A DNA stretch of 63,153 bases, from positions 1 through 63,153 of the forward strand of contig CAMNRF010000004.1 of assembly GCA_946551795.1 (NCBI GenBank). Reading direction: 5' to 3'. This DNA comes from an uncultured Oscillibacter sp. GTDB taxonomy: Bacteria > Bacillota > Clostridia > Oscillospirales > Oscillospiraceae. Shown here one piece after another: positions 7,032 to 14,669 of this stretch (position 1 is the first letter of the stretch; the number at the start of each line of letters is the position of its first letter). A program made the translations under genes and the position numbers. The notes beneath the pieces are model-generated. The model saw nothing but the letters and a program-made list of their open reading frames with translations, ran no database searches and was not told where the DNA came from.

Positions 7032-8864
7032 TCAGCTCTTCGGGCGCCGGTACGCCGCCGTCTCGGTAAACACCGCGTCCATGGGCCGGTCCCAGGCCTC
7101 CGTGGGAACCGTGTCCGCCTTTTGCGCCTCGAAGGCGGCCGCCGTGATAGCCGCGTTTGGACAGTGCTCCAGAAAACGGTCATAAAAGCCCGCGCCCATC
7201 CCCATACGACTGCAGCCCTCATCAAAGACGGTGCAGGGACACAGCACCAGATCGATCTCTTCCGGTGCGATCACCTCGGATTTTTCCGGAATCGGCTCCT
7301 GGATACCGGCATAGCCGACCTCCCAGGAATCCTCTCCCCGGGGCAGCAGGGCGATCATTTCCGTTTTGCTGACGCACCGGGGATAGACGAGGCGCTTTCC
7401 CCGTGCCTCCAGAGACCTTTCAATTCCATCCAGGCACACTTCCCCCCGCGTGGCCCGATAGAGCATGACCGTTCTGGCCTTTTGAAATTCCCGTGAGTGA
7501 ACGATCCTCTCTACGATCCGCTCCGATCTCTCCGCGCGGACCTCAGCCGGCAGGCTGTCCCGCGCCTGGATCTTTGCCCCGCGAAGCCACTGGCGCAGGG
7601 CGGGTGCGAACGCCGTGCGCACTGCTCCGGCCAGATACAGCGAGCCAAAGGCGACTACCGCGCCGTCCTCGCCGGCGGCAGTCAGGGCCAGCCGGATTCC
7701 GGCGGGAATGTCGGCACAGGCCCGTGCCTTCGCGCCGCGCTCTGTCAGGTAGTCCGCCAGCGCCCGCGCGCTCAGGGCCCGGTCGCTGACGGGCGTCAGG
7801 CACACAAATTCCTGTGCGCACGGCAGCATGAGCTCCATCATTTGAGGATAATTCTTGTCAGCCAGAACGCCGCTTAAGAATACGATCCGCCTGCCGCGGA
7901 GAAGCTCACCGACGCTGTTCATCAGCGCCTCGGCGCACTGGGGGTTATGTCCGCCGTCGAGAATAAACAGCGGCCGGCCGCTGAGGATCTCCAGGCGGGC
8001 AGGCCACTTTACCTCCCGCAGGCCGGCCCTGACGGCGTCCTCCGGGATGTGCCAGCCCCGCTCCCGCAGGGCTTCCACCGTCTCCAGAACCACCGCCGCG
8101 TTGCGGACCTGATGGGGCCCCAGCAGGGAGAGCTGGTATTCCACGCCCCGCCGGGAAAAGACCTGCCCGTTCAGGTCCTGGCGGACCGTCTTCACGGGGA
8201 AGCGCCCCGCGCAGATAAGGGGAACATGGTTCCGCGCGCAGACCTCCCGTATGACCGCGGTGACCTGCGGCGCGCCGTCATAGCAGACGCAGGAGCAGCC
8301 GGGCTTGATGATGCCGGCCTTGGTGGCCGCGATCTCCTCCAGCGTGTCTCCGAGATATTCCGTGTGTTCCAGACCGATGTTGGTAATGACGGCGGCCTCC
8401 GGCGCGTCGATGGCGTTGGTGCTGTCCAGCGCGCCGCCCATCCCCACCTCCAGCACGACAATATCACAGTGCTGCTGGTGGAAATACTCCATGGCAATGG
8501 CGGTCACCAGCTCAAACTGACTGGGATGATCCTCCATCGCGTCGGCCTCGCGGCGGACGCGCTCTGTGATGGCGGCGAGGGCCTGGCCGGGGATGTTCTC
8601 CCCGTCCACCTGAATCCGCTCACAAAAGTCCTGAATGTAAGGGGAGATGGTCAACCCCACCCGGTATCCCGCCCTGCGGAGGATGGCGTCCAGCATGGCG
8701 CAGGTGCTCCCCTTGCCGTTGCTGCCGGCTACATGGATAAATTTCAGCTCTTTCTGGGGGCCGCCCAGCCTCCGGAGCAGCTCCCGCGTGCGCTCCAGGC
8801 CCAGCCGGGTGGTGCTCCAGCCCTGGTTTTCGATGTAGGAAACAGCCTCTTGCTCTGTCGTAAT
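7032..8864 (-). CDS. folC: Folylpolyglutamate synthase fused to 5-formyl-THF cyclo-ligase
   Basis: The first about 420 residues are a Mur-ligase-type folylpolyglutamate synthase: a P-loop HVAGSNGKGST, TSPYI-like SPYIQDF, EVGMGGALDSTN, and ILDGGHNPQ in the C-terminal lobe. The last about 180 residues are a 5-formyltetrahydrofolate cyclo-ligase with PCTVFDEGCSRMGMGAGFYD. Such a fusion couples polyglutamation and rescue of 5-formyl-THF, both useful when folates carry one-carbon flux. There is no ATG, GTG or TTG before residue 57. The homologous N-terminus and an AGGAGG six bases upstream point to ATT at 8862-8864 as start; a CTG one codon earlier is only three bases from the ribosome site. folT lies 13 bases upstream. 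Confidence 0.87.
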   Translation of the reverse strand: MTTEQEAVSYIENQGWSTTRLGLERTRELLRRLGGPQKELKFIHVAGSNGKGSTCAMLDAILRRAGYRVGLTISPYIQDFCERIQVDGENIPGQALAAITERVRREADAMEDHPSQFELVTAIAMEYFHQQHCDIVVLEVGMGGALDSTNAIDAPEAAVITNIGLEHTEYLGDTLEEIAATKAGIIKPGCSCVCYDGAPQVTAVIREVCARNHVPLICAGRFPVKTVRQDLNGQVFSRRGVEYQLSLLGPHQVRNAAVVLETVEALRERGWHIPEDAVRAGLREVKWPARLEILSGRPLFILDGGHNPQCAEALMNSVGELLRGRRIVFLSGVLADKNYPQMMELMLPCAQEFVCLTPVSDRALSARALADYLTERGAKARACADIPAGIRLALTAAGEDGAVVAFGSLYLAGAVRTAFAPALRQWLRGAKIQARDSLPAEVRAERSERIVERIVHSREFQKARTVMLYRATRGEVCLDGIERSLEARGKRLVYPRCVSKTEMIALLPRGEDSWEVGYAGIQEPIPEKSEVIAPEEIDLVLCPCTVFDEGCSRMGMGAGFYDRFLEHCPNAAITAAAFEAQKADTVPTEAWDRPMDAVFTETAAYRRPKS

Positions 8865-8877
8865 CAGTCCCCTCCTT

Positions 8878-9390
8878 TTATGTTGTCCGGCCCCACTGAC
8901 GCCGGACAGCCGCGGTGCTGCGGGTCAGAGCGGTTATGGTGAGCAGCTCTACTCCGGTCAGGATGGCACTTTGGATCACACGTGTCCCCAGGAGAACGAG
9001 GTAGGGGGAGCTGTACAAGATGGAAATCCAAAACGAGGTGAGAAGCAGGCTCACGCCAAACTGGTTGAGCACCACCGCCGCCGCAATACGGGGCAGCGTC
9101 TGTTCCCTGTGGAGCAGCAGACCGAAGATGACGCCCGTCAGCGCGCAGGACAGGGTAAAACCGGGAAAATAGGGTCCGATGGGAAACAGGATCGCTCCCA
9201 GAAAGTCGCCCAGGGCGCCCACCGCGGCCGCCGGCACCGGCCCGCAGGCCCAGGCCGCCAGGAACACCGGCACAAAGGCAAAGCCGATCTTGATGTTCCA
9301 GGCGTTGATGGACAGGAACCGGGACAGGATGATGTGCATGGCCGTCAAAAGGCCGATGGTGACCACAAGCTTTGTCTGCATCCTACGCAT
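8878..9390 (-). CDS. folT: Folate ECF transporter, substrate-binding S component
   Basis: This 170-residue, very hydrophobic protein has about six membrane helices. It carries the FolT signatures SRFLSINAWNIKIGFAFVPV, then GALGDFLGAILFPIGPYFPG and a conserved VIQSAIL segment near the C-terminus. It binds folate and works with a shared EcfA/A'/T module that is not in this window; the CbiQO module nearby is specific to its own system. The start at 9390 is chosen because AAAGGAG sits eight bases upstream, inside a longer open frame that begins at 9408. A THF riboswitch precedes it and the folC fusion follows in the same transcript. Confidence 0.88.
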   Translation of the reverse strand: MRRMQTKLVVTIGLLTAMHIILSRFLSINAWNIKIGFAFVPVFLAAWACGPVPAAAVGALGDFLGAILFPIGPYFPGFTLSCALTGVIFGLLLHREQTLPRIAAAVVLNQFGVSLLLTSFWISILYSSPYLVLLGTRVIQSAILTGVELLTITALTRSTAAVRRQWGRTT

Positions 9391-9451
9391 AATAAGAACT
9401 CCTTTCATGGCAGATCTGCCACAAAAAGAGTTCTTTTACTCCCCCGTGGCA

Positions 9452-9541
9452 GCGGAAGCGGATACGGCACCGCGGATCACTCCTTCGTTTACAGGCGACC
9501 TCCCATCCTGTAACACTTAACGCGCCGTCCCTACTCTGACA
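9452..9541 (-). promoter_or_regulatory. Tetrahydrofolate riboswitch controlling folT-folC
   Basis: Read leftward, the sequence shows the conserved THF-riboswitch blocks in order: GAGTAGGGACGGCGCGTTAA with GTG following, GGGAGGTCGCC, AACGAAG, GCGGTG and ATCCGC. The two diagnostic helices form: ACGGC pairs with GCCGT, and TTACAGG pairs with CCTGTAA. The outermost helix is weak here. Between it and folT lie a short GAGT/ACTC hairpin followed by five T, and a self-complementary GGCAGATCTGCC just before the ribosome site; both could be the expression platform. The position after folD means that folate uptake and polyglutamation can be repressed by THF separately from fhs, fchA and folD. Confidence 0.87.
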
Positions 9542-9570
9542 AGGAAAACGTATGAATTTGTACTCTGCGC

Positions 9571-10422
9571 CTATTTCTGCGCCTTTTCAGCCGCCTCGAT
9601 CACGTGCTTTGCCAAGACGGCGGTGGTGACGGCGCCCACGCCGCCGGGCACCGGGGTAATGGCCGCCGCGACAGGTTCCACCTCGTCAAATTTCACATCG
9701 CCGCAGAGCTTGCCGTTTTCGTCCACGTTGATGCCCACATCCACCAGCACCTGTCCCGGCGCGGCAAAGGTCCTGTCCACAACCCCGGCCTTGCCCGCGG
9801 CGGCGATGATAATCTCCGCTCCCCGGCATACGCCCGGCATGTCCACGGTACGGGTGTGGCACATGGTGACGGTGGCGTTTCTCTGCTGGAGCATCATGGC
9901 CACAGGCTTTCCGATGACAAGGCTGCGGCCGATGACCGCGACCCGCCTGCCCGTGAGCGAGACACCGTAGTGGTCAAGCAGCTCAATACAGGCCTGGGCC
10001 GTGCAGGGGGGGTATCCCGCGCCCTTTCCGGTAAACACACTGGCAAGAGAGCCGCTGGTCATGCAGTCCACATCCTTTTCCGGGGCCAGAAGGGCGCAGG
10101 CCGCGGCCTCCATATCCTTGTCCGGCAGGGGCCGGAACATCAGGCAGCCGTGGATGGAGCCGTCGGCGTTGATCTCGCGGATAGTATCGAGAAGCCGCTC
10201 CTTCGTGCAGTTCTCGGGGAGCAGGAAGTGTTTGACCGCGATGCCGATCTTGTCACATCGCTTCATGGCGCCGGTCTCATAGGATATGTCGTCCGGGCGC
10301 TCGCCCAGGCGCAGGATGGCCAGCGTAGGGACGGTTCCGGCCTGCTTGAGCTTTTCGGCCCTCGCGATCAGCTCCTCGCTCAAAGCGGCCGCTACAGGCG
10401 CGCCTTTCAGAATCTCTGCCAT
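9571..10422 (-). CDS. folD: Methylene-THF dehydrogenase (FolD), likely lacking cyclohydrolase activity
   Basis: This 283-residue FolD has the C-terminal Rossmann dehydrogenase motifs VIGRSLVIGKPVAMML and DVGINVDENGKLCGDV, and TPVPGGVGAVTTAVL. In the bifunctional family the cyclohydrolase site uses a Lys in YxxxK and a Gln in VQLPL. Here the Tyr is kept (Y48), the Lys position is Ala (A52), and the Gln position is Phe (F96 in GCLMFRPLP); only the Asp (D119) remains. The protein should oxidise or reduce methylene/methenyl-THF but not hydrate methenyl-THF well; FchA next door would supply that step. ATG at 10422 follows GGGAGG and overlaps the fchA stop in TGATG. Confidence 0.9.
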   Translation of the reverse strand: MAEILKGAPVAAALSEELIARAEKLKQAGTVPTLAILRLGERPDDISYETGAMKRCDKIGIAVKHFLLPENCTKERLLDTIREINADGSIHGCLMFRPLPDKDMEAAACALLAPEKDVDCMTSGSLASVFTGKGAGYPPCTAQACIELLDHYGVSLTGRRVAVIGRSLVIGKPVAMMLQQRNATVTMCHTRTVDMPGVCRGAEIIIAAAGKAGVVDRTFAAPGQVLVDVGINVDENGKLCGDVKFDEVEPVAAAITPVPGGVGAVTTAVLAKHVIEAAEKAQK

Positions 10423-11033
10423 CAGCAAAACCTCCCGTATACGTCCTGATAGACTTTTTCCGCGATGGGCCGGAATTTTGCCATCTGCGCGTCCACATGG
10501 GCGTTGATCTTTTCGGCGTAAGCCCGGTCCTTCATGGATTTGGTGTTCACCTTTACATTGACCGCCGCGCCGTACATGGCGCTCCAGCAGAACATCACGC
10601 CGGTGGCGGCGTCGGAGATGGCCAGCACGCTGCCCTTGGCCGCGAACTCCCGCTGCAAGTCAATTGCCTCGCAGCAGAGGTCGAGGATCTCCAGCGGCGC
10701 GGCGGCGGCATCCCGCAGGCACTTCTCCATCACCTCGTCCCGGGTGGGATCGTCCTTGGGGATGCCGTAGGCGCGGCTGAGGGGCTCAAAGGCCTCCGCG
10801 TCCTTGTTCACGCAGGAGAGCAGCTTGACCCGAAGCTCCTGGGCCCGGGCCATCAGCGCCTTGACGTCCTCTTCCACGTCCGCGTATTTCTTTTTTCCCA
10901 CGGTAAGCTCGCCCACCATGTCGCCCAGGGCGATGCCGATGGCGCCCACCAGGGCGCTGGCCCCGCCGCCGCCGGGAACGGCGGCTTTGGAGGCCAGGGC
11001 CTCGGTAAATTCAGTAACGCTTTTGTTCAGCAT
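10422..11033 (-). CDS. fchA: Methenyl-THF cyclohydrolase / formimido-THF cyclodeaminase
   Basis: This 203-residue mostly helical protein of the cyclodeaminase family has the N-terminal motif SVTEFTEALASKAAVPGGGG with ASALVGAIGIALGDMV after it. FchA converts formyl-THF to methenyl-THF in acetogens, the step between Fhs and FolD, and its genome position between those two genes fits that role exactly. The start at 11033 (LNKSVTEF) follows GAGGTGG; an earlier in-frame ATG at 11081 lies in the dispersed repeat flank. The stop overlaps the folD start by one base, so the two are translationally coupled. Confidence 0.9.
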   Translation of the reverse strand: MLNKSVTEFTEALASKAAVPGGGGASALVGAIGIALGDMVGELTVGKKKYADVEEDVKALMARAQELRVKLLSCVNKDAEAFEPLSRAYGIPKDDPTRDEVMEKCLRDAAAAPLEILDLCCEAIDLQREFAAKGSVLAISDAATGVMFCWSAMYGAAVNVKVNTKSMKDRAYAEKINAHVDAQMAKFRPIAEKVYQDVYGRFC

Positions 11034-11095
11034 GAATCCACCTCGATTTCCTTGCCTCCCCGCCTTTCGGCGGGAAGGCAAAGGGATGTTTGATC

Positions 11096-11256
11096 GTCAC
11101 CGCAGCCGAGAAGAAGCGATTGCCTCTTTTCAACCCTGGGGCATATACGCCCCAGGGGCCGTGAAACGGCCCGGCAGCGGCCGGCAGGACACGGCACATG
11201 TTATGTACCGGCGGACCTTGCCCGCCCTGAAAATCGGAATATCGATTTTCAGGTGT
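11096..11256 (-). repeat. Dispersed intergenic repeat, copy A
   Basis: Read leftward this 161-base segment matches, over almost its full length, the segment 55360-55524 read rightward. Shared blocks include CGAAAATCG or TGAAAATCG near the start, CATGTGCC, CCGGGCCGTTTCACGG, CAGGGTTGAAAAGAGGCAA and GCGGTGAC at the end. It contains several small palindromes (CTGAAAATCGATATTCCGAT with its complement, and CCGTTTCACGG). It fills the 233-base gap between fhs and fchA and has no open frame of note, so it looks like a small non-coding mobile or structured repeat. Confidence 0.75.
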
Positions 11257-11266
11257 TTTGACTGTC

Positions 11267-12943
11267 TCAGAACAAGCCGGAGATCCTGCCGTCCTCGTCC
11301 ACGTCGATCCTCTCGGCGGCGGGGCTCTTGGGCAGGCCCGGCATGGTCATGATGTCGCCGGTCAGCGCCACGATGAAGCCCGCGCCGGCGGAGGCCTTCA
11401 AGTTGCGCACCGTGACGGTGAAGCCCCTGGGCGCCCCCAGCAGGGCGGGATCGTCGGAGAAGGAGTACTGCGTCTTCGCCATGCAGATGGGCATACCGGC
11501 AAAGCCCAGCTCCGTGAGCCTCCTGGCCTGCTTCTTCGCGTTGTCGGTCAGCTGTACGCCGTCGGCGTGGTAAATGCGCTTGCAAATGGCCTCCAGCTTC
11601 TCCTCAATGGAGCTCTCCAGCTCATAGGACTGGCGGAAGCTGCCGGGCTGCTCACAAAGACGGACCACTTCCTCGGCCAGCGCGATGCCGCCTTCGCCGC
11701 CCTTGGCCCAGACCTCGCTGAGCGCCACGTTCACGCCCAGCTCTTTGCACTTGGCCTCCACCAGATCCAGCTCCGCCTTTGTATCGGTGGGGAAGGCGTT
11801 GATGGCCACCACGCAGGGCAGGCCGAACACGTCTTTGATGTTGCTCACATGCTGCAGCAGGTTGGGCAGGCCCTTTTCCAGAGCCGCCAGGTTTTCGTGG
11901 TTCAGATCGGCTTTTGCCACGCCGCCGTGATACTTCAGCGCGCGCACCGTGGCCACCACCACCACTGCCGACGGGGTCAGCCCCGCCATGCGGCACTTGA
12001 TGTCCAGGAATTTCTCCGCGCCCAGGTCGGCGGCAAAGCCCGCCTCTGTGACGGTGTAGTCGCCCAGCTTCATGGCCATGCGGGTGGCGGTGACGGAGTT
12101 GCACCCGTGGGCGATGTTGGCGAAGGGACCGCCGTGGATGAAGGCGGGGGTGCCCTCCAGCGTCTGAACCAGGTTGGGCTTGAGCGCGTCCTTCAACAGC
12201 GCCGCCATGGCGCCCTCGGCCTTCAGGTCGTGGGCGGTGACGGGGCTGCCGTCATAGGTGTAGCCCACGATAATACGGCCCAGACGGGCCTTCAGGTCGG
12301 GGATGTCGGAGGCAAGGCACAGCACCGCCATGATCTCGGAAGCCACGGTGATGTCAAAGCCGTCCTCTCTCGGCACGCCCTGCATCCGGCCGCCCAGGCC
12401 GTCGACCACGTTCCGGAGCTGCCGGTCGTTCATGTCCACGCAGCGTTTCCAGGTGATCTGCTTGACGTCAATCCCCAGCGCGTTGCCCTGCTGGATGTGG
12501 TTGTCCAGCATCGCGGCCAGCAGGTTGTTGGCCGCGCCGATGGCATGGAAGTCGCCGGTGAAGTGCAGGTTGATGTCCTCCATGGGAACTACCTGGGCAT
12601 AGCCGCCGCCAGCGGCGCCGCCCTTGATGCCGAACACAGGGCCCAGAGAGGGCTCGCGCAGGGCGACGATGACGTTTTTGCCGATCTTCCTCAGGCCGTC
12701 CGCAAGGCCGACGGAAGTCGTGGTCTTGCCCTCCCCGGCGGGGGTGGGGGTGATGGCGGTGACCAGGATCAGCTTACCGTCCGGTTTGTTCGCCAGGTCC
12801 TTGAGCATGCGGTAGTCCACTTTGGCCTTGTAGTTGCCGTACTGTTCCAGATACTTCTCATCCACGCCGGCCGCGGCCGCGATCTCGCGGATATGCTTCG
12901 GTGTGCATTCCTGGGCAATCTGAATATCGGATTTGACTTCCAT
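11267..12943 (-). CDS. fhs: Formate-tetrahydrofolate ligase
   Basis: This 558-residue Fhs activates formate with ATP to 10-formyl-THF, entry of the methyl branch. Visible motifs are the P-loop [20 protein letters not shown] (about residues 66-85), [47 protein letters not shown], and near the C-terminus [14 protein letters not shown] and [12 protein letters not shown]. The length is normal for the family. ATG at 12943 follows GGGAGG. It heads the leftward folate operon from its own promoter (12976-13004), with fchA and folD behind it, and is back to back with the acs operon so both branches can be co-regulated. Confidence 0.97.
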   Translation of the reverse strand: MEVKSDIQIAQECTPKHIREIAAAAGVDEKYLEQYGNYKAKVDYRMLKDLANKPDGKLILVTAITPTPAGEGKTTTSVGLADGLRKIGKNVIVALREPSLGPVFGIKGGAAGGGYAQVVPMEDINLHFTGDFHAIGAANNLLAAMLDNHIQQGNALGIDVKQITWKRCVDMNDRQLRNVVDGLGGRMQGVPREDGFDITVASEIMAVLCLASDIPDLKARLGRIIVGYTYDGSPVTAHDLKAEGAMAALLKDALKPNLVQTLEGTPAFIHGGPFANIAHGCNSVTATRMAMKLGDYTVTEAGFAADLGAEKFLDIKCRMAGLTPSAVVVVATVRALKYHGGVAKADLNHENLAALEKGLPNLLQHVSNIKDVFGLPCVVAINAFPTDTKAELDLVEAKCKELGVNVALSEVWAKGGEGGIALAEEVVRLCEQPGSFRQSYELESSIEEKLEAICKRIYHADGVQLTDNAKKQARRLTELGFAGMPICMAKTQYSFSDDPALLGAPRGFTVTVRNLKASAGAGFIVALTGDIMTMPGLPKSPAAERIDVDEDGRISGLF

Positions 12944-12975
12944 ATGCGGTACCTCCCTGCATTTGTAGTGAGTGC

Positions 12976-13004
12976 ATTATAGCATGATTGACAGATATGG
13001 GCAA
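12976..13004 (-). promoter_or_regulatory. Promoter of fhs-fchA-folD
   Basis: Read leftward: -35 TTGCCC (12999-13004), 17-base spacer, perfect -10 TATAAT (12976-12981), about 33 bases before the fhs start. It is back to back with the acs promoter at 13055, leaving only about 50 bases between the two -35 boxes. Confidence 0.7.
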
Positions 13005-13054
13005 GGTACTTTAAAAAATTTTCCCAGAACTTTTGCTGTGTGGAACCACGGCTA

Positions 13055-13084
13055 TTGACAGAAGCACCATAAGGGTGAGATAAT
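13055..13084 (+). promoter_or_regulatory. Promoter of the acs operon
   Basis: A perfect TTGACA (13055-13060), 18-base spacer and GATAAT (13079-13084) precede the His-rich gene by about 40 bases. No obvious operator repeat is visible between it and the divergent fhs promoter. Confidence 0.6.
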
Positions 13085-13126
13085 ATGAAAACACAGAGTA
13101 TTAAGGAATAAGAGAGGTGAGATCTC

Positions 13127-13384
13127 ATGCACGAGCATGGACACGATCACGGACATGAACACCACCATGACCACGCTTCCGGCGCCGCGCCCATGGAGGA
13201 GCTGGTCGCTATGCTGCGTTATATGGTCGGGCACAATGACGCTCACATCAGGGAGCTGGCGGAGCTTGCCGGGCAGCTGGACACGGCCGGCGAGCACGGG
13301 CAGTATGAGCAGGTGATGCGGGCGGTGGAGGAATACCGGCAGGCGAACGCGCGGCTGCAGGGCGTTCTGGAAAAGCTGGAGTGA
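13127..13384 (+). CDS. His-rich small protein, probable nickel-binding maturation factor
   Basis: The protein has 85 residues. The N-terminus holds about ten His in the first 17 residues in HxH and HHH arrangements (MHEHGHDHGHEHHHDH), followed by a predicted helical and amphipathic tail with VEEYRQANARLQGVLEKLE. His-rich tails of this kind store or pass Ni(II) in urease, hydrogenase and CO dehydrogenase maturation (HypB, CooJ). It opens the operon that continues with CooT and CooC, so a nickel store for acetyl-CoA synthase or CO dehydrogenase is the best guess. It has no recognised domain. The start follows GAGAGGTGAG with good spacing. Confidence 0.75.
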   Translation: MHEHGHDHGHEHHHDHASGAAPMEELVAMLRYMVGHNDAHIRELAELAGQLDTAGEHGQYEQVMRAVEEYRQANARLQGVLEKLE

Positions 13385-13398
13385 GGGAGGGACAGCCA

Positions 13399-13620
13399 AT
13401 GTGTCTTTCTACGATTTACCGCGACAGCGTTCAGCAGGACAACGTGGTGATGAAGAACGTCAAGATGATCGAGTACCGGAACGGCAGGATCGTGCTGACG
13501 GATCTGATGGAGCGGCAGGTGTCCATTGAGGGCGAGCTGGCCATGGCGGACCTGGTGGGCGGCGTGGCCGTGATCCACGGGAACAGCCGGCAGGGCGGCC
13601 CGGGCGGGGACGGCCGATGA
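13399..13620 (+). CDS. cooT: CooT-like nickel-binding protein
   Basis: This 73-residue protein begins MCLSTIYRDS and has the small beta-rich CooT pattern with VKMIEYRNGRIVLTDLMERQ. CooT proteins are dimers that bind Ni(II) through Cys2 at the N-terminus and help deliver nickel to CO dehydrogenase. The start at 13399 follows GGGAGG and puts Cys at position 2; an in-frame upstream ATG at 13381 would bury it. It lies between the His-rich gene and a 77-residue unknown gene and overlaps the latter by ATGA. The Gly-rich tail GGPGGDGR is probably disordered. Confidence 0.82.
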   Translation: MCLSTIYRDSVQQDNVVMKNVKMIEYRNGRIVLTDLMERQVSIEGELAMADLVGGVAVIHGNSRQGGPGGDGR

Positions 13621-13850
13621 AGGCGTATGAAGTGGTGCGGGAGATCCCCAATTCCTGCAAAAACAATCAGATGCGCGACGTGTTTTTTGAGGAGATCTCC
13701 TGCGACGATCCCGAGCAGTACGTCCGCGGCCTGTTTTCCGGTCAGCAGTGCGAGTTTGACGTACAGCGCCGGGAAAACGGGGATGCGGAGATCTTCGTCA
13801 AGACCGGCGGTATTTATCAAAAATTTCTGTTTACCCTGACGGATGGCTGA
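13617..13850 (+). CDS. Uncharacterised 77-residue protein in the nickel maturation operon
   Basis: I do not recognise a family. The protein is acidic and soluble, with two Cys in the N-terminal half (NSCKNNQMRDVFFEEISCDD) and a third at GQQCEFDV, and ends in a beta-like segment IFVKTGGIYQKFLFTL. It overlaps the cooT stop by ATGA and precedes cooC by 24 bases, so it is almost certainly co-translated with nickel-handling genes. A metal- or cofactor-related helper role for acetyl-CoA synthase or CO dehydrogenase is inference from position only. Confidence 0.7.
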   Translation: MKAYEVVREIPNSCKNNQMRDVFFEEISCDDPEQYVRGLFSGQQCEFDVQRRENGDAEIFVKTGGIYQKFLFTLTDG

Positions 13851-13874
13851 ACTCTAAATATGGGAGGAATCAAA

Positions 13875-14642
13875 GTGACCCATACCATTGCGATTGCCGG
13901 AAAAGGCGGCGTCGGAAAAACCACGATCTGCGGCATGATCGTGGACTATTTGTGCCGCAGCGGAAAAGCGCCGATCCTTGTGGTTGACGCCGATGCCAAT
14001 TCCAATCTGAACGAGGTCCTGGGGGTGGAGGTGGACGTCACTCTGGGCGATATCCGCGAGGAGATGGCCCAGGCGGAAAAGCGCGGCGACACAATCCCCG
14101 GCGGCATGACAAAGGCGGATTACGCCGAGTACCGCTTTGGCTCGGCGCTGATCGAGGAGGACGACTTCGACATGCTGGTGATGGGCCGCACCCAGGGAAA
14201 GGGCTGTTACTGCTTTGTCAACGGCATCCTCCAGACGCAGCTGGAGAAGTACGCGGGGCGCTACCGCTATATGGTGATCGACAACGAGGCCGGCATGGAG
14301 TATATCGCCCGGGGCACGCTTCCGCACATCGACACACTGCTGCTGGTCTCCGACTGTTCCCGCCGCGGCATCCAGGCGGTGGGACGGATCGCGCAGATGG
14401 TCAAAGACCTGGGCCTTTCCCCCGGGCAGATGAAGCTGATCGTCAACCGGGCGCCGGAGGGAACGCTCACCGCCGGCGTCGCGGAGGAGATTGAAAAGCA
14501 CGCTCTGGATCTCGCCGGGGTGCTGCCCCAGGACGGGGCGGTCTATGAGGCCGACTGCGACGGAAAACCAAGCGCCTATGTTTCGGAGGATTCGCCGATC
14601 AAGCAGGCGCTGGCTGGAATTATCAAAGAACTGAATTTGTGA
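13875..14642 (+). CDS. cooC: CooC-type nickel-insertion ATPase
   Basis: This 255-residue MinD/ParA-like ATPase has the deviant Walker A GKGGVGKTT at residues 9-17 and the CxC dimer metal site in GKGCYC (about residues 110-115), which are the marks of CooC/AcsF. These ATPases insert Ni into the CO dehydrogenase C-cluster or the acetyl-CoA synthase A-cluster. GTG at 13875 is preferred to ATG at 13860 because the ribosome site GGGAGG lies between them. The gene sits directly before acsD. With no CO dehydrogenase gene nearby, AcsF-like action on acetyl-CoA synthase is the more likely job. Confidence 0.92.
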   Translation: MTHTIAIAGKGGVGKTTICGMIVDYLCRSGKAPILVVDADANSNLNEVLGVEVDVTLGDIREEMAQAEKRGDTIPGGMTKADYAEYRFGSALIEEDDFDMLVMGRTQGKGCYCFVNGILQTQLEKYAGRYRYMVIDNEAGMEYIARGTLPHIDTLLLVSDCSRRGIQAVGRIAQMVKDLGLSPGQMKLIVNRAPEGTLTAGVAEEIEKHALDLAGVLPQDGAVYEADCDGKPSAYVSEDSPIKQALAGIIKELNL

Positions 14643-14669
14643 TCAAATGCTTTTAGGGGGGAAATACAA

